Positions 6,874 to 14,536 of a stretch of DNA of 21,138 bases are shown here, in pieces; the stretch's first letter is position 1; each line of letters starts with the position of its first letter. The stretch comes from a virus: positions 1 to 21,138 of the IMG/VR virus record IMGVR_UViG_3300032282_002519; one strand, given 5' to 3'. The notes beneath the pieces were generated by a model that did no database searches, had not been told where the DNA came from, and saw only the letters and a list, made by a program, of their open reading frames with translations. The translations under genes and the position numbers were made by a program.

Positions 6874-7289
6874 GCTGGATATATACAGGTAAAGTCTTTG
6901 AACCAGAGATGATACCAGAAGGAGCTATAGGTTTTGTATATGAAATGTCAGCCATTATAAATGGTAAGTCCTTATCATATATAGGAAAGAAAAACTTTCA
7001 CTCTAATACTAAGAAGAAACTTAGTAAGAAGGCTATGCCTACTGATAAGAGAAAGAAAGGGTATGTAAAAGTAACTAAACTTGCATATGAAAATTACTAC
7101 AGTAGTAATGATGTGCTAAAAGCTGCACACAAAAAAGGGATAAAAATCCAAAGAAAGATATTAAAAATCTGTTATAGTAAAACTGAGCTAACTTATAATG
7201 AAGTTAAGTATCAGTTTGCATATAAAGTATTAGAATCAGATTTTTATTTAAATGGTAATATCCTGGGAAGATTCTACAAACAAAAATAA
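6870..7289 (+). CDS. GIY-YIG-like endonuclease-family protein, 139 aa
   Basis: GFVY (residues 21-24) and SYIGKK (36-41) sit at the spacing of the GIY and YIG motifs. YYSSN (76-80), Arg95, Glu111 in a helix (TYNEVKYQF) and a late Asn (128 or 130) could supply the remaining catalytic positions. Small phage proteins of this type resemble the Seg-like endonucleases of T4-related phages. It may be a homing endonuclease, a DNA-repair or host-DNA-degrading nuclease, or an inactive relative. The region is very basic, which fits DNA binding. It overlaps the preceding small gene by ATGA. Confidence 0.6.
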   Translation: MSWIYTGKVFEPEMIPEGAIGFVYEMSAIINGKSLSYIGKKNFHSNTKKKLSKKAMPTDKRKKGYVKVTKLAYENYYSSNDVLKAAHKKGIKIQRKILKICYSKTELTYNEVKYQFAYKVLESDFYLNGNILGRFYKQK

Positions 7290-7302
7290 ACTTTAAATAT
7301 TT

Positions 7303-7689
7303 ATGGAAAATAAATTAAACTTAATAGGTGTAATGACCTATCTAGGTGACCTTGGTTTTAATAGAATTCAAATAAATTATTCTGGAGGTGGAGATTCAGG
7401 TTGTTTAGATACTATTATGTATCTTAAACCAGAAGATAATGAAGAAGACATAAGTCATTATGAGTTAAGTGAAAAACAAAAAGAAACTTTAAATGAATCT
7501 GTTAGAAACTTTATTGATGATCTAGCATGGACAAAGTTAAATGATATAGAAGATTGGTGGAATAATGATGGAGGATTTGGTGTTATGACTATTGCTATTC
7601 CTTCAGGGGAATTTACTATAGAGAATAATACATATTATCAGATAACTGAAACATATGAGCATGAAGGTAAATTTAATGAAGAAATATAA
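7303..7689 (+). CDS. DUF6878-like protein, 128 aa
   Basis: The arrangement matches what I recall of the DUF6878 family. An N-terminal strand runs into a glycine-rich GGGDSG (residues 28-33) followed by an acidic residue. A helical middle (about 54-85) leads to DWWNNDGGFG (around 83-92), which corresponds to the conserved W-x-x-N-DG-x-x-G of the family, and a C-terminal strand region rich in Thr and Glu follows. The biochemical function is unknown. It is followed, with a TAATG overlap, by a DUF6915-like gene. Its start context ACTTTAAATATTTATGG recurs at 13431-13448. Confidence 0.6.
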   Translation: MENKLNLIGVMTYLGDLGFNRIQINYSGGGDSGCLDTIMYLKPEDNEEDISHYELSEKQKETLNESVRNFIDDLAWTKLNDIEDWWNNDGGFGVMTIAIPSGEFTIENNTYYQITETYEHEGKFNEEI

Positions 7690-8030
7690 TGTCACATCCT
7701 ATAGAGCATTGTAAATCCTCAGTAAGAAAATGGGGTGGTCAAGTATCTGATTATCAGGCAATTCATGAATGGTTTGATGCTACTAAAGCTTGGGTATGTC
7801 ATAGTAAACACAGATTGTTTAGACATCATGCTGAAGGTATCTTTGAATGTGAAAAGGTATTTGGTCCTAGTATAATTAATTCAAATGGTAAAACTGTATA
7901 TACCCGATATATAGGGGAACAACATGTCAAGGAAGACTGTTTTGGTTACATTCCTACAGCTAAGGAATGGATAGATAACTTAGATTGTCCTAAAGAATGG
8001 ATGACAAGAACAATTAAAATAGAAGACTAA
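7689..8030 (+). CDS. DUF6915-like protein, 113 aa
   Basis: The sequence follows the DUF6915 pattern closely: an N-terminal HP-x-x-HC-x-SSV-x-KWGG (residues 3-17), DYQAIHEWFDATKA (21-34), HRLFRHHAEGIFECEKVFG (41-59), a variable strand, GEQHVKED (76-83) and a C-terminal WM. Seven histidines plus Cys and Glu residues could bind metal, but no function is established that I know of. It is coupled to the DUF6878-like gene before it and the module gene after it, each by TAATG. Confidence 0.75.
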   Translation: MSHPIEHCKSSVRKWGGQVSDYQAIHEWFDATKAWVCHSKHRLFRHHAEGIFECEKVFGPSIINSNGKTVYTRYIGEQHVKEDCFGYIPTAKEWIDNLDCPKEWMTRTIKIED

Positions 8031-8512
8031 TGACAAAAAATAATAATATTAAATTAGATATAGAAAGTTTTAATAATGTCCTAAAGATGCTAAACTCATC
8101 TGATAAAGAAAGCAATGTAATGGGTTTAGTAACAATAGAAAATTTAGATTTTAAAAAGAATCTTACAATGATATTGTTACTTAAAAAGTTATCTCAATTA
8201 CCGTTTAATATTTGGAAAGTTAATGCACCTAAAACATATAAAAAACTAAACAATATTATAAAGCTTGAAGATGCTAACAATTCAGCAGAAGGTGTACTCA
8301 CCTATAAGAATTTATTAAAAATTCTTGTAAATGAAAAACAAACTCAGGAAGATATCCAATTATTCCTGGATATTTTTGCTAATCACATCTTTAAAACAAT
8401 ACAAGGTTTAGGATTTGACTTTATTGATGATACAGAAATAACTATTAAACTAAAAACAAATGATAAACAAAACAGAATCTCTTGCGAAGACTTGCAAGAA
8501 TCTAATGTTTGA
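8030..8512 (+). CDS. Repeat-module protein A, 160 aa, before vWA/MoxR pair
   Basis: Residues 10-52 carry a module (D-x-x-S-F ... KMLNSSDKES ... NLDFKK ... MILLL) that aligns without gaps to residues 19-61 of the protein at 10863-11312 and to a segment of the protein encoded at 11317-12354. The pattern suggests two or three amphipathic helices, HEAT-like in spirit. The rest is helical (about 85-130, rich in Leu, Gln, Asp) with a short strand at the end. It is not otherwise recognised. It starts with a TAATG overlap and its end overlaps the vWA gene by 53 bases. Confidence 0.65.
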   Translation: MTKNNNIKLDIESFNNVLKMLNSSDKESNVMGLVTIENLDFKKNLTMILLLKKLSQLPFNIWKVNAPKTYKKLNNIIKLEDANNSAEGVLTYKNLLKILVNEKQTQEDIQLFLDIFANHIFKTIQGLGFDFIDDTEITIKLKTNDKQNRISCEDLQESNV

Positions 8513-9671
8513 GGAACCATTCTATGGGATGTTCCTAATAATGTTGAATAAGGTGTGGGACAATAGAGTTCCTACAGCTGGTGTATCAAAGAATGGTATC
8601 AATTTTCAATTAACAATCAATGAAGAATTCTGGGGTAGTCTATCTGAAATTAAACATCTAGGTTTGTTAAAGCATGAGCTTTTGCATATTGGGTTTTTTC
8701 ATTTAACAGATTATGATTTCCTATCAGATAAAGAGGTAGCAAATATTGCTATGGATCTAGAGATCAATCAATATATACATAAAGATTGGCTACCAGAAGG
8801 TGGTATGATGCTGGATTTATTTCCTGAACTAAACTTAGAACCAAAGAAAGGTACTCAATATTATTATGATAAGTTAATGGAGGGTAAGAAAGATAAGTCT
8901 TGTCCTAACTTAAATAGCTTATTAGAAGGTATGGGTCAAGGCCAAGCTAAGGTAACAGTTAAAATGAAAGGTGGTAAAGATGGTGATGTTAATTGTCCTG
9001 ATCATGGTACATGGGATGAATTTGATAATTTAGATGAAGCAACTAAGAAGTTGATTAAATCTCAAACAGCTCATATTCTTAATGAAATAGCAGAACAAGT
9101 AGAGAAATCTAGAGGTACTGTACCAGGAGAATTTGCTGAGATTCTTAGAAAACTTAATGAACTTGAAGAAGCTAAGTTTAATTGGAGAGCATTCCTAAGA
9201 AGGTTTGCAGGTGGTTCTACTAAGGTATATACTAAGAGAACAAGAAGAAAACAGAATATGAGATTTGAAGATAGTCCTGGTCTAAAGGTGAAACCTAAGA
9301 GAAGGATATTAGTAGGGATAGATACATCAGGTTCTGTTAGTACAAAAGAATTACAAGAGTTTATGAATGAATTACATCACATCAATAAAACAGGAACAGA
9401 TATTACTGTGGTTCAATGTGATTCAGCTATCAGTCATATAGGTAAGTTTAATGTAAATGAAGATATAGCAATACATGGAAGAGGAGGCACAAGCTTTGAA
9501 CCTGTATGTGATTATTATAATGAGCATGTTAAAGACTATAGCTGTCTAGTATATTTTACTGATGGTGAGTGCAGTGCTCCTGATAAATGTAAAGGTCCAG
9601 TACTATGGGCTATCTCCACAAATGGAACAATGAATGAAGAATTACACGGTGTTAAAATTCAATTAAACTAA
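8460..9671 (+). CDS. vWA-like / putative metallopeptidase protein (DUF2201 type), 403 aa
   Basis: Two domains are visible. Residues 5-115 resemble the putative metallopeptidase region of DUF2201 proteins, with HELLH (72-76), a zinc-protease-type HExxH motif, and a further His81. Residues 281-395 form a von Willebrand factor A-like domain with an apparently complete MIDAS: D288-T-S290-G-S292, Thr344 in GRGGTSF, and Asp368 in FTDGE. A basic linker (KRTRRKQ, about 259-265) and a Cys/His pair lie between. The next gene is a MoxR-type ATPase, the usual partner of such vWA proteins in chaperone-like complexes. ATG 8460 gives the helical N-terminus typical of the family; ATG 8505 is an alternative. 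Confidence 0.8.
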   Translation: MINKTESLAKTCKNLMFEEPFYGMFLIMLNKVWDNRVPTAGVSKNGINFQLTINEEFWGSLSEIKHLGLLKHELLHIGFFHLTDYDFLSDKEVANIAMDLEINQYIHKDWLPEGGMMLDLFPELNLEPKKGTQYYYDKLMEGKKDKSCPNLNSLLEGMGQGQAKVTVKMKGGKDGDVNCPDHGTWDEFDNLDEATKKLIKSQTAHILNEIAEQVEKSRGTVPGEFAEILRKLNELEEAKFNWRAFLRRFAGGSTKVYTKRTRRKQNMRFEDSPGLKVKPKRRILVGIDTSGSVSTKELQEFMNELHHINKTGTDITVVQCDSAISHIGKFNVNEDIAIHGRGGTSFEPVCDYYNEHVKDYSCLVYFTDGECSAPDKCKGPVLWAISTNGTMNEELHGVKIQLN

Positions 9672-9675
9672 ACTT

Positions 9676-10863
9676 ATGTCAAAATCAAATAATCAAATCA
9701 GCTTAAATGCAGAAGAATTAAAAGGCTTCATGCGTCATATTATTTCTAATAATAAAATTATTCAAGAGAAAGGTACAACACCTGTATGTGTAAATGTTGA
9801 AGGACCTGCAGGAGTAGGTAAGACATCTTCTATTGTGCAATTAGCTCAAGAGGAAGGTATGGATATTGTAAGATTAAATCTTGCAGAGTTAGAAGACTTA
9901 TCTGACTTAGTAGGTTTTCCTATTAAAGAATTTGAAATTATTAATGAAGCTAAGGTATCTAAGTGGGTACCAGAAACTTTATTGCCACAATATATAGCAA
10001 GTAAATATAAACCAACAGGTAACAAGCGTATGTCATATGCTGCTCCTGAATGGATTAATAACAAAAAAGAAGGTGGTATCTTAATCCTAGATGATTACAC
10101 TAGAGCAGATGCTAGATTCATGCAAGCAACTATGACCTTAATAGAAACACAAACATATTATTCTTGGGCATTACCTAAGAACTGGCATATCATCTTGACA
10201 ACTAATCCTGATGATGGAAACTATAATGTTACTAGTTTAGATGGAGCTCAGAAGACTAGGTTTATCACAGTAAACTTTAAGTTTGATGTAGATGTATGGG
10301 CTAGATGGGCAGAGAAACAAGGCATAGATAATAGATGTATTAACTTTATGTTGTTACATCCAGAGTTAGTTAAAGATGATACAAATCCAAGAAGTATCAT
10401 GACTTTCTTTAACTCTATTAGTTCTATCCCTGAATTCAAAGATGATTTACCATTGATTCAAATGATTGGTGAAGGATCAGTAGGAGTAGAATTCTCTACA
10501 ATGTTTACTTCATTTATCAATAACAGACTAGATAAATTAGTTACTCCTAAAGATATATTACTTCATGATAATGAATCATATATCATTGGTGAATTAAGAA
10601 ACTGTGTTGGTAGAGGTAATGATTATAGAGCAGATATTGCAAGTATCTTAACTACAAGGATTATCAACTTCACATTAAACTATGCTGAGAAGAACTCTGT
10701 AACTAGAGCTATCACTGAAAGATTAATTAAGTTATCTACAGATCCGGAGACTTTAACATATGACTTACAGTTTATATTAGTAAAGAAAATTCTTGCTGGT
10801 AACAAACAAAAGTTCCAAGGTATGTTAACAAATCCTGAAGTAATCAAAATGTCATTAAAATAA
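9676..10863 (+). CDS. MoxR-type AAA+ ATPase, 395 aa
   Basis: An AAA+ ATPase of the MoxR/RavA type, which remodels partners with the help of a vWA protein. Walker A is GPAGVGKT (43-50). Walker B is ILILDD (135-140), with Asp in place of the usual Glu. Sensor 1 is ILTTNPDDG (173-181), followed by a KTRF (193-196) arginine region. The C-terminal helical part (about 250-395) forms the lid and an extension. It starts four bases after the vWA gene stop in aaacttATG, so the two are probably co-translated. Its stop overlaps the next gene (TAATG), which carries the same module as the gene upstream of the vWA gene. Confidence 0.85.
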   Translation: MSKSNNQISLNAEELKGFMRHIISNNKIIQEKGTTPVCVNVEGPAGVGKTSSIVQLAQEEGMDIVRLNLAELEDLSDLVGFPIKEFEIINEAKVSKWVPETLLPQYIASKYKPTGNKRMSYAAPEWINNKKEGGILILDDYTRADARFMQATMTLIETQTYYSWALPKNWHIILTTNPDDGNYNVTSLDGAQKTRFITVNFKFDVDVWARWAEKQGIDNRCINFMLLHPELVKDDTNPRSIMTFFNSISSIPEFKDDLPLIQMIGEGSVGVEFSTMFTSFINNRLDKLVTPKDILLHDNESYIIGELRNCVGRGNDYRADIASILTTRIINFTLNYAEKNSVTRAITERLIKLSTDPETLTYDLQFILVKKILAGNKQKFQGMLTNPEVIKMSLK

Positions 10864-11312
10864 TGAGTGATACAATAACAAAGACAGTGCCTCCAATAGG
10901 GGGTACTGTCATTATTGATGAAGAATCATACAAGAGTTTATATAGTATGTTTAATAGTAGTGATAAAGAAAATCATACTATTGGACAAATCCTATTAACT
11001 AAATGTGATATAAAAGAATCTATATATTACATATGGAAATTAGCAAGAACTATTTATACACCACACATGGTAAACTTAAGAACCAAAGCTGGTAGAAAGT
11101 TTAGAGATGATTCAAGTTTATTTGAGTTACGGGCTTATCCTGAAGAAAGTTTTGCTAGACATCTTATAGTTAAGGATTGGATGACACCTTTTATATTTTC
11201 ACAATTAGAAGATGATATATTAAGGACTACAGTTAGAAAATGTAATAATAAATTCTATGATGTAAAGTTAGAATTAAAAGATGAATATAAACAATACTCT
11301 TCAAAACAATAA
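10863..11312 (+). CDS. Repeat-module protein B, 149 aa, after MoxR gene
   Basis: Residues 19-61 (D-E-E-S-Y ... MFNSSDKEN ... KCDIKES ... YYIWKLA) align without gaps to the module in the proteins encoded at 8030-8512 and 11317-12354. Downstream is a basic region (about 68-95) with TKAGRKFRDDSS, then RHLIVKDWMTPFI and a helical, charged tail. The function is not known. Its position directly after the MoxR gene, with shared bases at the stop/start, points to a role with the ATPase. A short Pro/Gly-rich N-terminus (VPPIGGTV) precedes the module. Confidence 0.65.
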   Translation: MSDTITKTVPPIGGTVIIDEESYKSLYSMFNSSDKENHTIGQILLTKCDIKESIYYIWKLARTIYTPHMVNLRTKAGRKFRDDSSLFELRAYPEESFARHLIVKDWMTPFIFSQLEDDILRTTVRKCNNKFYDVKLELKDEYKQYSSKQ

Positions 11313-11316
11313 AACT

Positions 11317-12354
11317 ATGGAAAGAACATTATATATAGAACATATTAAAACGGATAGGCATAATATAACTGACATAGAATATGAGTTAGTACATGTTATG
11401 GATGAATCGAGTGATATAAAAAGCTTTATAAAATCAAAATACTCTATTAAAGATAATGATGTCTTATATATAGATAAGAGCTGTACTATACCAAGATTTA
11501 AATTAAAAGAATTTTGTGCAGAAAAGAATATAAAAATTACTAGAGATATAACAAAAGCAACAAGTATATTTATTTCAGATGATATTATTAAAGAATATTT
11601 TAATTATAAAAGTTTAGAAAAAATACCTGCTAAAGATTTTGTTTATGCTTTAAATAAAAAATGCCCATATCATACTGATGCAATAAAGATTAAAGAAATT
11701 ATTGAATCTGAAAATTTAGATTTTATTGTTATAGGTTATTATACATATAGTAATCAATTAGATATAAAGATTGATTACACTAGTGATTCTTTATTGGTTA
11801 TAGATGATGAGAATTACGATAAATTTCAAGTAATACTTCAAGGTAATACACATCATCAGAATGACTTACTAAAGTTATTAAATAATTCAGTAACTATGGA
11901 TGCTGATATGTATAAACAAATGTCACAAATGTTAAATACTAGAGAAGATGCTAATATTAAATTAGCAATGGAGTTACTAGCAAATTGTGATTATGAAGCA
12001 TCAGCTGTATATATCTTATTAATATTTAAGAACTATGGTACTACAATGTGGGATTCAGGTTTCAGGCACCATGTTAATTTTAAATCTTTACTAAAATTCT
12101 TTGACTTTGATGGTAGATATACGGTATCGAGATTTGATCTTGATGATATTGTAAATAAGTTAAAATTTAAAAATCTTATGACAGATGAAAATCTTGCAAT
12201 ATTAATGCCTATTGCTGAACAAGAAATAAAAGAATATAATCATTTCTCTCACTTTAAAGTTAAAGAAATTGAGTTTGAAGAAGATAATAAAGAAGATGAG
12301 AATGAAGATGATGAAGAAATAGTTAATATAAATGATGAAGAAGTCATTTTTTAA
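11317..12354 (+). CDS. Repeat-module protein C with acidic tail, 345 aa
   Basis: The N-terminal part (about 40-95) has the order LYIDKSCTIPRFKLKEF, then NIKITRDITKATSIFIS, faintly like a BRCT fold; this is a weak resemblance. Residues 195-237 hold the module shared with the genes at 8030 and 10863 (D-A-D-M-Y ... QMLNT ... ANCDYEAS ... YILLIF), followed by a helical part with HHVNFKSLLKFF. The last 30 residues are almost entirely acidic. The start is placed at ATG 11317, in taaaactATG four bases after the preceding stop. ATG 11281 is in frame but lies inside the previous gene. It probably works with the other module proteins and the MoxR/vWA pair. Confidence 0.65.
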   Translation: MERTLYIEHIKTDRHNITDIEYELVHVMDESSDIKSFIKSKYSIKDNDVLYIDKSCTIPRFKLKEFCAEKNIKITRDITKATSIFISDDIIKEYFNYKSLEKIPAKDFVYALNKKCPYHTDAIKIKEIIESENLDFIVIGYYTYSNQLDIKIDYTSDSLLVIDDENYDKFQVILQGNTHHQNDLLKLLNNSVTMDADMYKQMSQMLNTREDANIKLAMELLANCDYEASAVYILLIFKNYGTTMWDSGFRHHVNFKSLLKFFDFDGRYTVSRFDLDDIVNKLKFKNLMTDENLAILMPIAEQEIKEYNHFSHFKVKEIEFEEDNKEDENEDDEEIVNINDEEVIF

Positions 12355-12366
12355 TAGTATATTTGC

Positions 12367-13428
12367 ATGATGAATTCAACAGATGTTAAGGCTCTTGAGG
12401 ATAAGTTTTATTCTCAAGAGTTTTACCTGAGTTATTCAGGTCTTAATAAGTTATTGTATAGTCCACAACTATTTTATAGGTGGTACATTCTCCAAGAGAG
12501 AGAAGAAAAGTTAGAAAGTTATTTACTAGATGGAAAAGTAATTCATTGTTTATTATTAGATGATGGAAGTTTTAGTAAACAATTTATTGTGTCCCCCTCA
12601 AAGTTGCCCTCAGATAATACCAGAATTGTTATAGACAAAGTGTTCCAAGCATATGTGAATTTCCAACCTATTACTAGTGATGATGGAAGTGTAGCAGTAC
12701 TATCCCCACATTTAGAAGACTTATCTATCCAAGTGATTGATACTCTAAAAGAAATGAATCTCCACCAGTCTCTCAAAACAGATGAACAAAGATTAGCAAA
12801 GATTATAAGTGAAGATACCAAGTCTTATTTTGAGTTTCTTATGCAAAAAGGAAACAAGGATATTATAGATGACATTACTCTTAAAAGATGTACTGAATCT
12901 GTAGAAATCTTAAAAAATAATAAACGTGTAAGTGATCTTATGTCTTTACAAAAATCTGATTTTGAACTACATGAAGTCTACAATGAACACTATATAGAAA
13001 CAAAAAATACATACGGAAATGTAGAAACAGGTATTTTATATCCATTTGGATTGAAGGGTGTTATAGATAATCTAGTAATAGATTATACAAAGAAGAAGAT
13101 TTATATCAATGATTTAAAAACTTCAGGTAAAACATTAGCAGATTTCCCAGAAAGTATAGAATACTATAAGTATAGCTTGCAAGGTGCAATCTATAAAAGA
13201 CTTGTAGAAGATAAATTTAAGGCAATCATAACAGCAGAATGGGAAATTGTATTTAACTTTGTAGTAATAGATAAGTATCAACAAGTATGTATATTTGAAA
13301 TATCACCCACAACAATGGGAGAATGGCAAAGCAAACTTGAAGAATCTTTGACAGAGGCAACATACCATTATACTATTAGAGATTATTCAAAACCTTATAA
13401 GTTCATCTCAGGTATAGTAACTATCTAA
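12367..13428 (+). CDS. PD-(D/E)XK superfamily nuclease, RecB/Cas4-like, 353 aa
   Basis: A nuclease of the PD-(D/E)XK fold, probably an exonuclease in recombination or DNA processing. The N-terminus (YLSYSGLNKLLYSPQLFY, 20-37) is the opening helix region common in RecB-like/Cas4-like phage nucleases. GVIDNLVID (231-239) supplies the first Asp. INDLKTSGK (247-255) gives the D-x-K catalytic pair (Asp249, Lys251), followed by the helix YSLQGAIYKR with Gln272. It may supply resected ends to the Sak4-like protein. Two adjacent ATGs (12367, 12370) could both start it. A TATATTTG sequence ends one base before the first ATG. Confidence 0.8.
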   Translation: MMNSTDVKALEDKFYSQEFYLSYSGLNKLLYSPQLFYRWYILQEREEKLESYLLDGKVIHCLLLDDGSFSKQFIVSPSKLPSDNTRIVIDKVFQAYVNFQPITSDDGSVAVLSPHLEDLSIQVIDTLKEMNLHQSLKTDEQRLAKIISEDTKSYFEFLMQKGNKDIIDDITLKRCTESVEILKNNKRVSDLMSLQKSDFELHEVYNEHYIETKNTYGNVETGILYPFGLKGVIDNLVIDYTKKKIYINDLKTSGKTLADFPESIEYYKYSLQGAIYKRLVEDKFKAIITAEWEIVFNFVVIDKYQQVCIFEISPTTMGEWQSKLEESLTEATYHYTIRDYSKPYKFISGIVTI

Positions 13429-13444
13429 TAACTTGTAAATATTT

Positions 13445-14002
13445 ATGGCAATAAAATCTCTATATAGTGATTACTTTCAGAAGAGTAGGATATTTTTATA
13501 TCCAGCACTAGAGATAAAAAGGGGTGGTAGTATTACCCCAATTCAAACTTATGTTTCCTGGGATGAACATTATGAAAAAGAAGACTGCAAGTATATATGC
13601 TTGTATCATCTTAGAAATGATGAGGAGTTCCGCAAGTTTGAGAAGCAAAAGCTTTTAGGAAATAAACTATTTCATGATTTTAAAATAGTGGATAATAACA
13701 AAGGTGTTTACATATTTGATTTTAAATCCATAGAGCATGATTGGAAATGTTTTATTGAAGGTAAGTATTCTAAGATGACAATAGATCATAAGAAGAAGAT
13801 TAAATCTTTCTTTAGTCAAAACAATTCACATTATTCTTATATAGAAAGCTATTTACATCCAGAGAGATTCTTTGGTATGTATGCTGATCTATTAGGAGTT
13901 AATGTTTCTACTCTCAAGGAAGTTGGTGAGCTATGCTCTAAGGTTGACTTTGAGAAAGAAAAATTAAGTATTTCTATTAAAAATTTGGAAATGAGTATTT
14001 AA
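13445..14002 (+). CDS. Hypothetical protein, 185 aa
   Basis: The family is not recognised by function. The N-terminal 100 residues form an alpha/beta region with many aromatics: LYPALEIKRGGSITPIQTYVSW, CKYICLYHL, then FEKQKLLGNKLFHDF and a GVYIFDFKS strand. This arrangement looks like a conserved compact domain. The C-terminus (about 110-185) is helical with a basic KKKIKSFF segment and a coiled-coil-like end. Its leader ACTTGTAAATATTTATGG is nearly the same as that of the gene at 7303. The following gene starts after a 40-base AT-rich gap. Confidence 0.65.
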   Translation: MAIKSLYSDYFQKSRIFLYPALEIKRGGSITPIQTYVSWDEHYEKEDCKYICLYHLRNDEEFRKFEKQKLLGNKLFHDFKIVDNNKGVYIFDFKSIEHDWKCFIEGKYSKMTIDHKKKIKSFFSQNNSHYSYIESYLHPERFFGMYADLLGVNVSTLKEVGELCSKVDFEKEKLSISIKNLEMSI

Positions 14003-14042
14003 ATTCTTTATTTTGTTAAATTAATTAAAACCAATAAAAATT

Positions 14043-14468
14043 ATGAGTGATTTAAAATCAATGCTGTTAGTCACAGCTCCATGGTCTCGTGAAGAGAACA
14101 CCTTCAGAATGATTCCTGCAACAAACACATGTCCTTATTTAGATGTTGTCTACAACAAAGATAAGAAAGCTTTAGAGATTACATCCATGTTCAAGAGAAA
14201 TGAGTATGTAATGTTTGCTAAGATTGATGACAATGGTGATGCTGAGAAAAGAAAAGCTCCAAAGGTGGATCCTGAATCAGGAGAACAAATGACTATTAAA
14301 CAAGAGAGAAGAACAGCTGAAATTATTCAGAAATACTTTATCTTAGATCAAGCAGAAATCATTGCTTTTGTAGAAACCTTTTCAGTTAATGCTAATAAGA
14401 TTGACTACATGCAAGTATTTCAAGGAGCAATATTAGAAGCACCTAAGTCTTCTATTATAATGCCTTAG
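14043..14468 (+). CDS. Hypothetical protein, 141 aa, last gene before terminator
   Basis: No family recognised. The N-terminal half is beta-rich (MLLVTAPW, then TFRMIPATNTCPYLDVVYN and ALEITSMFKRNEYVMFAKI), ending in a charged loop with KRKAPKVDPESGEQ (68-81). The second half is helical. Its length, its beta-barrel-like start and its place just before the polymerase are compatible with a small abundant replication accessory protein. It has an A-rich leader (aaccaataaaaattATG) and its own strong terminator downstream. Confidence 0.65.
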   Translation: MSDLKSMLLVTAPWSREENTFRMIPATNTCPYLDVVYNKDKKALEITSMFKRNEYVMFAKIDDNGDAEKRKAPKVDPESGEQMTIKQERRTAEIIQKYFILDQAEIIAFVETFSVNANKIDYMQVFQGAILEAPKSSIIMP

Positions 14469-14492
14469 TAAATAAAACCATGGCGGTGTAAG

Positions 14493-14520
14493 GAGGAGGT
14501 TAACAGCCTCCTCTTTTTTT
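14493..14520 (+). terminator. Rho-independent terminator upstream of DNA polymerase
   Basis: GAGGAGG (14493-14499) pairs perfectly with CCTCCTC (14507-14513) around the loop TTAACAG, followed by seven T residues (14514-14520). The T tract overlaps a TTG that could be read as an upstream polymerase start, which argues for the ATG at 14537. It separates the second + block from the polymerase block. Confidence 0.85.
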
Positions 14521-14536
14521 GCCTAAAATATCTAAT

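Noticed and set aside
11053-11063. DnaA-box-like sequence TTATACACC
   Set aside because: A single copy with one mismatch inside a coding region, with no cluster nearby, so it is not an origin candidate.
12358-12365. TATATTTG as a -7 promoter element for the nuclease gene
   Set aside because: It ends one base before the ATG, no -33 element is seen, and such strings are common in this AT-rich DNA. A leaderless transcript is possible but unsupported.
14519-14536. TTG start for the DNA polymerase
   Set aside because: It lies in the T tract of the terminator hairpin. The ATG at 14537 has a better context and places the exonuclease motif near the N-terminus as expected.
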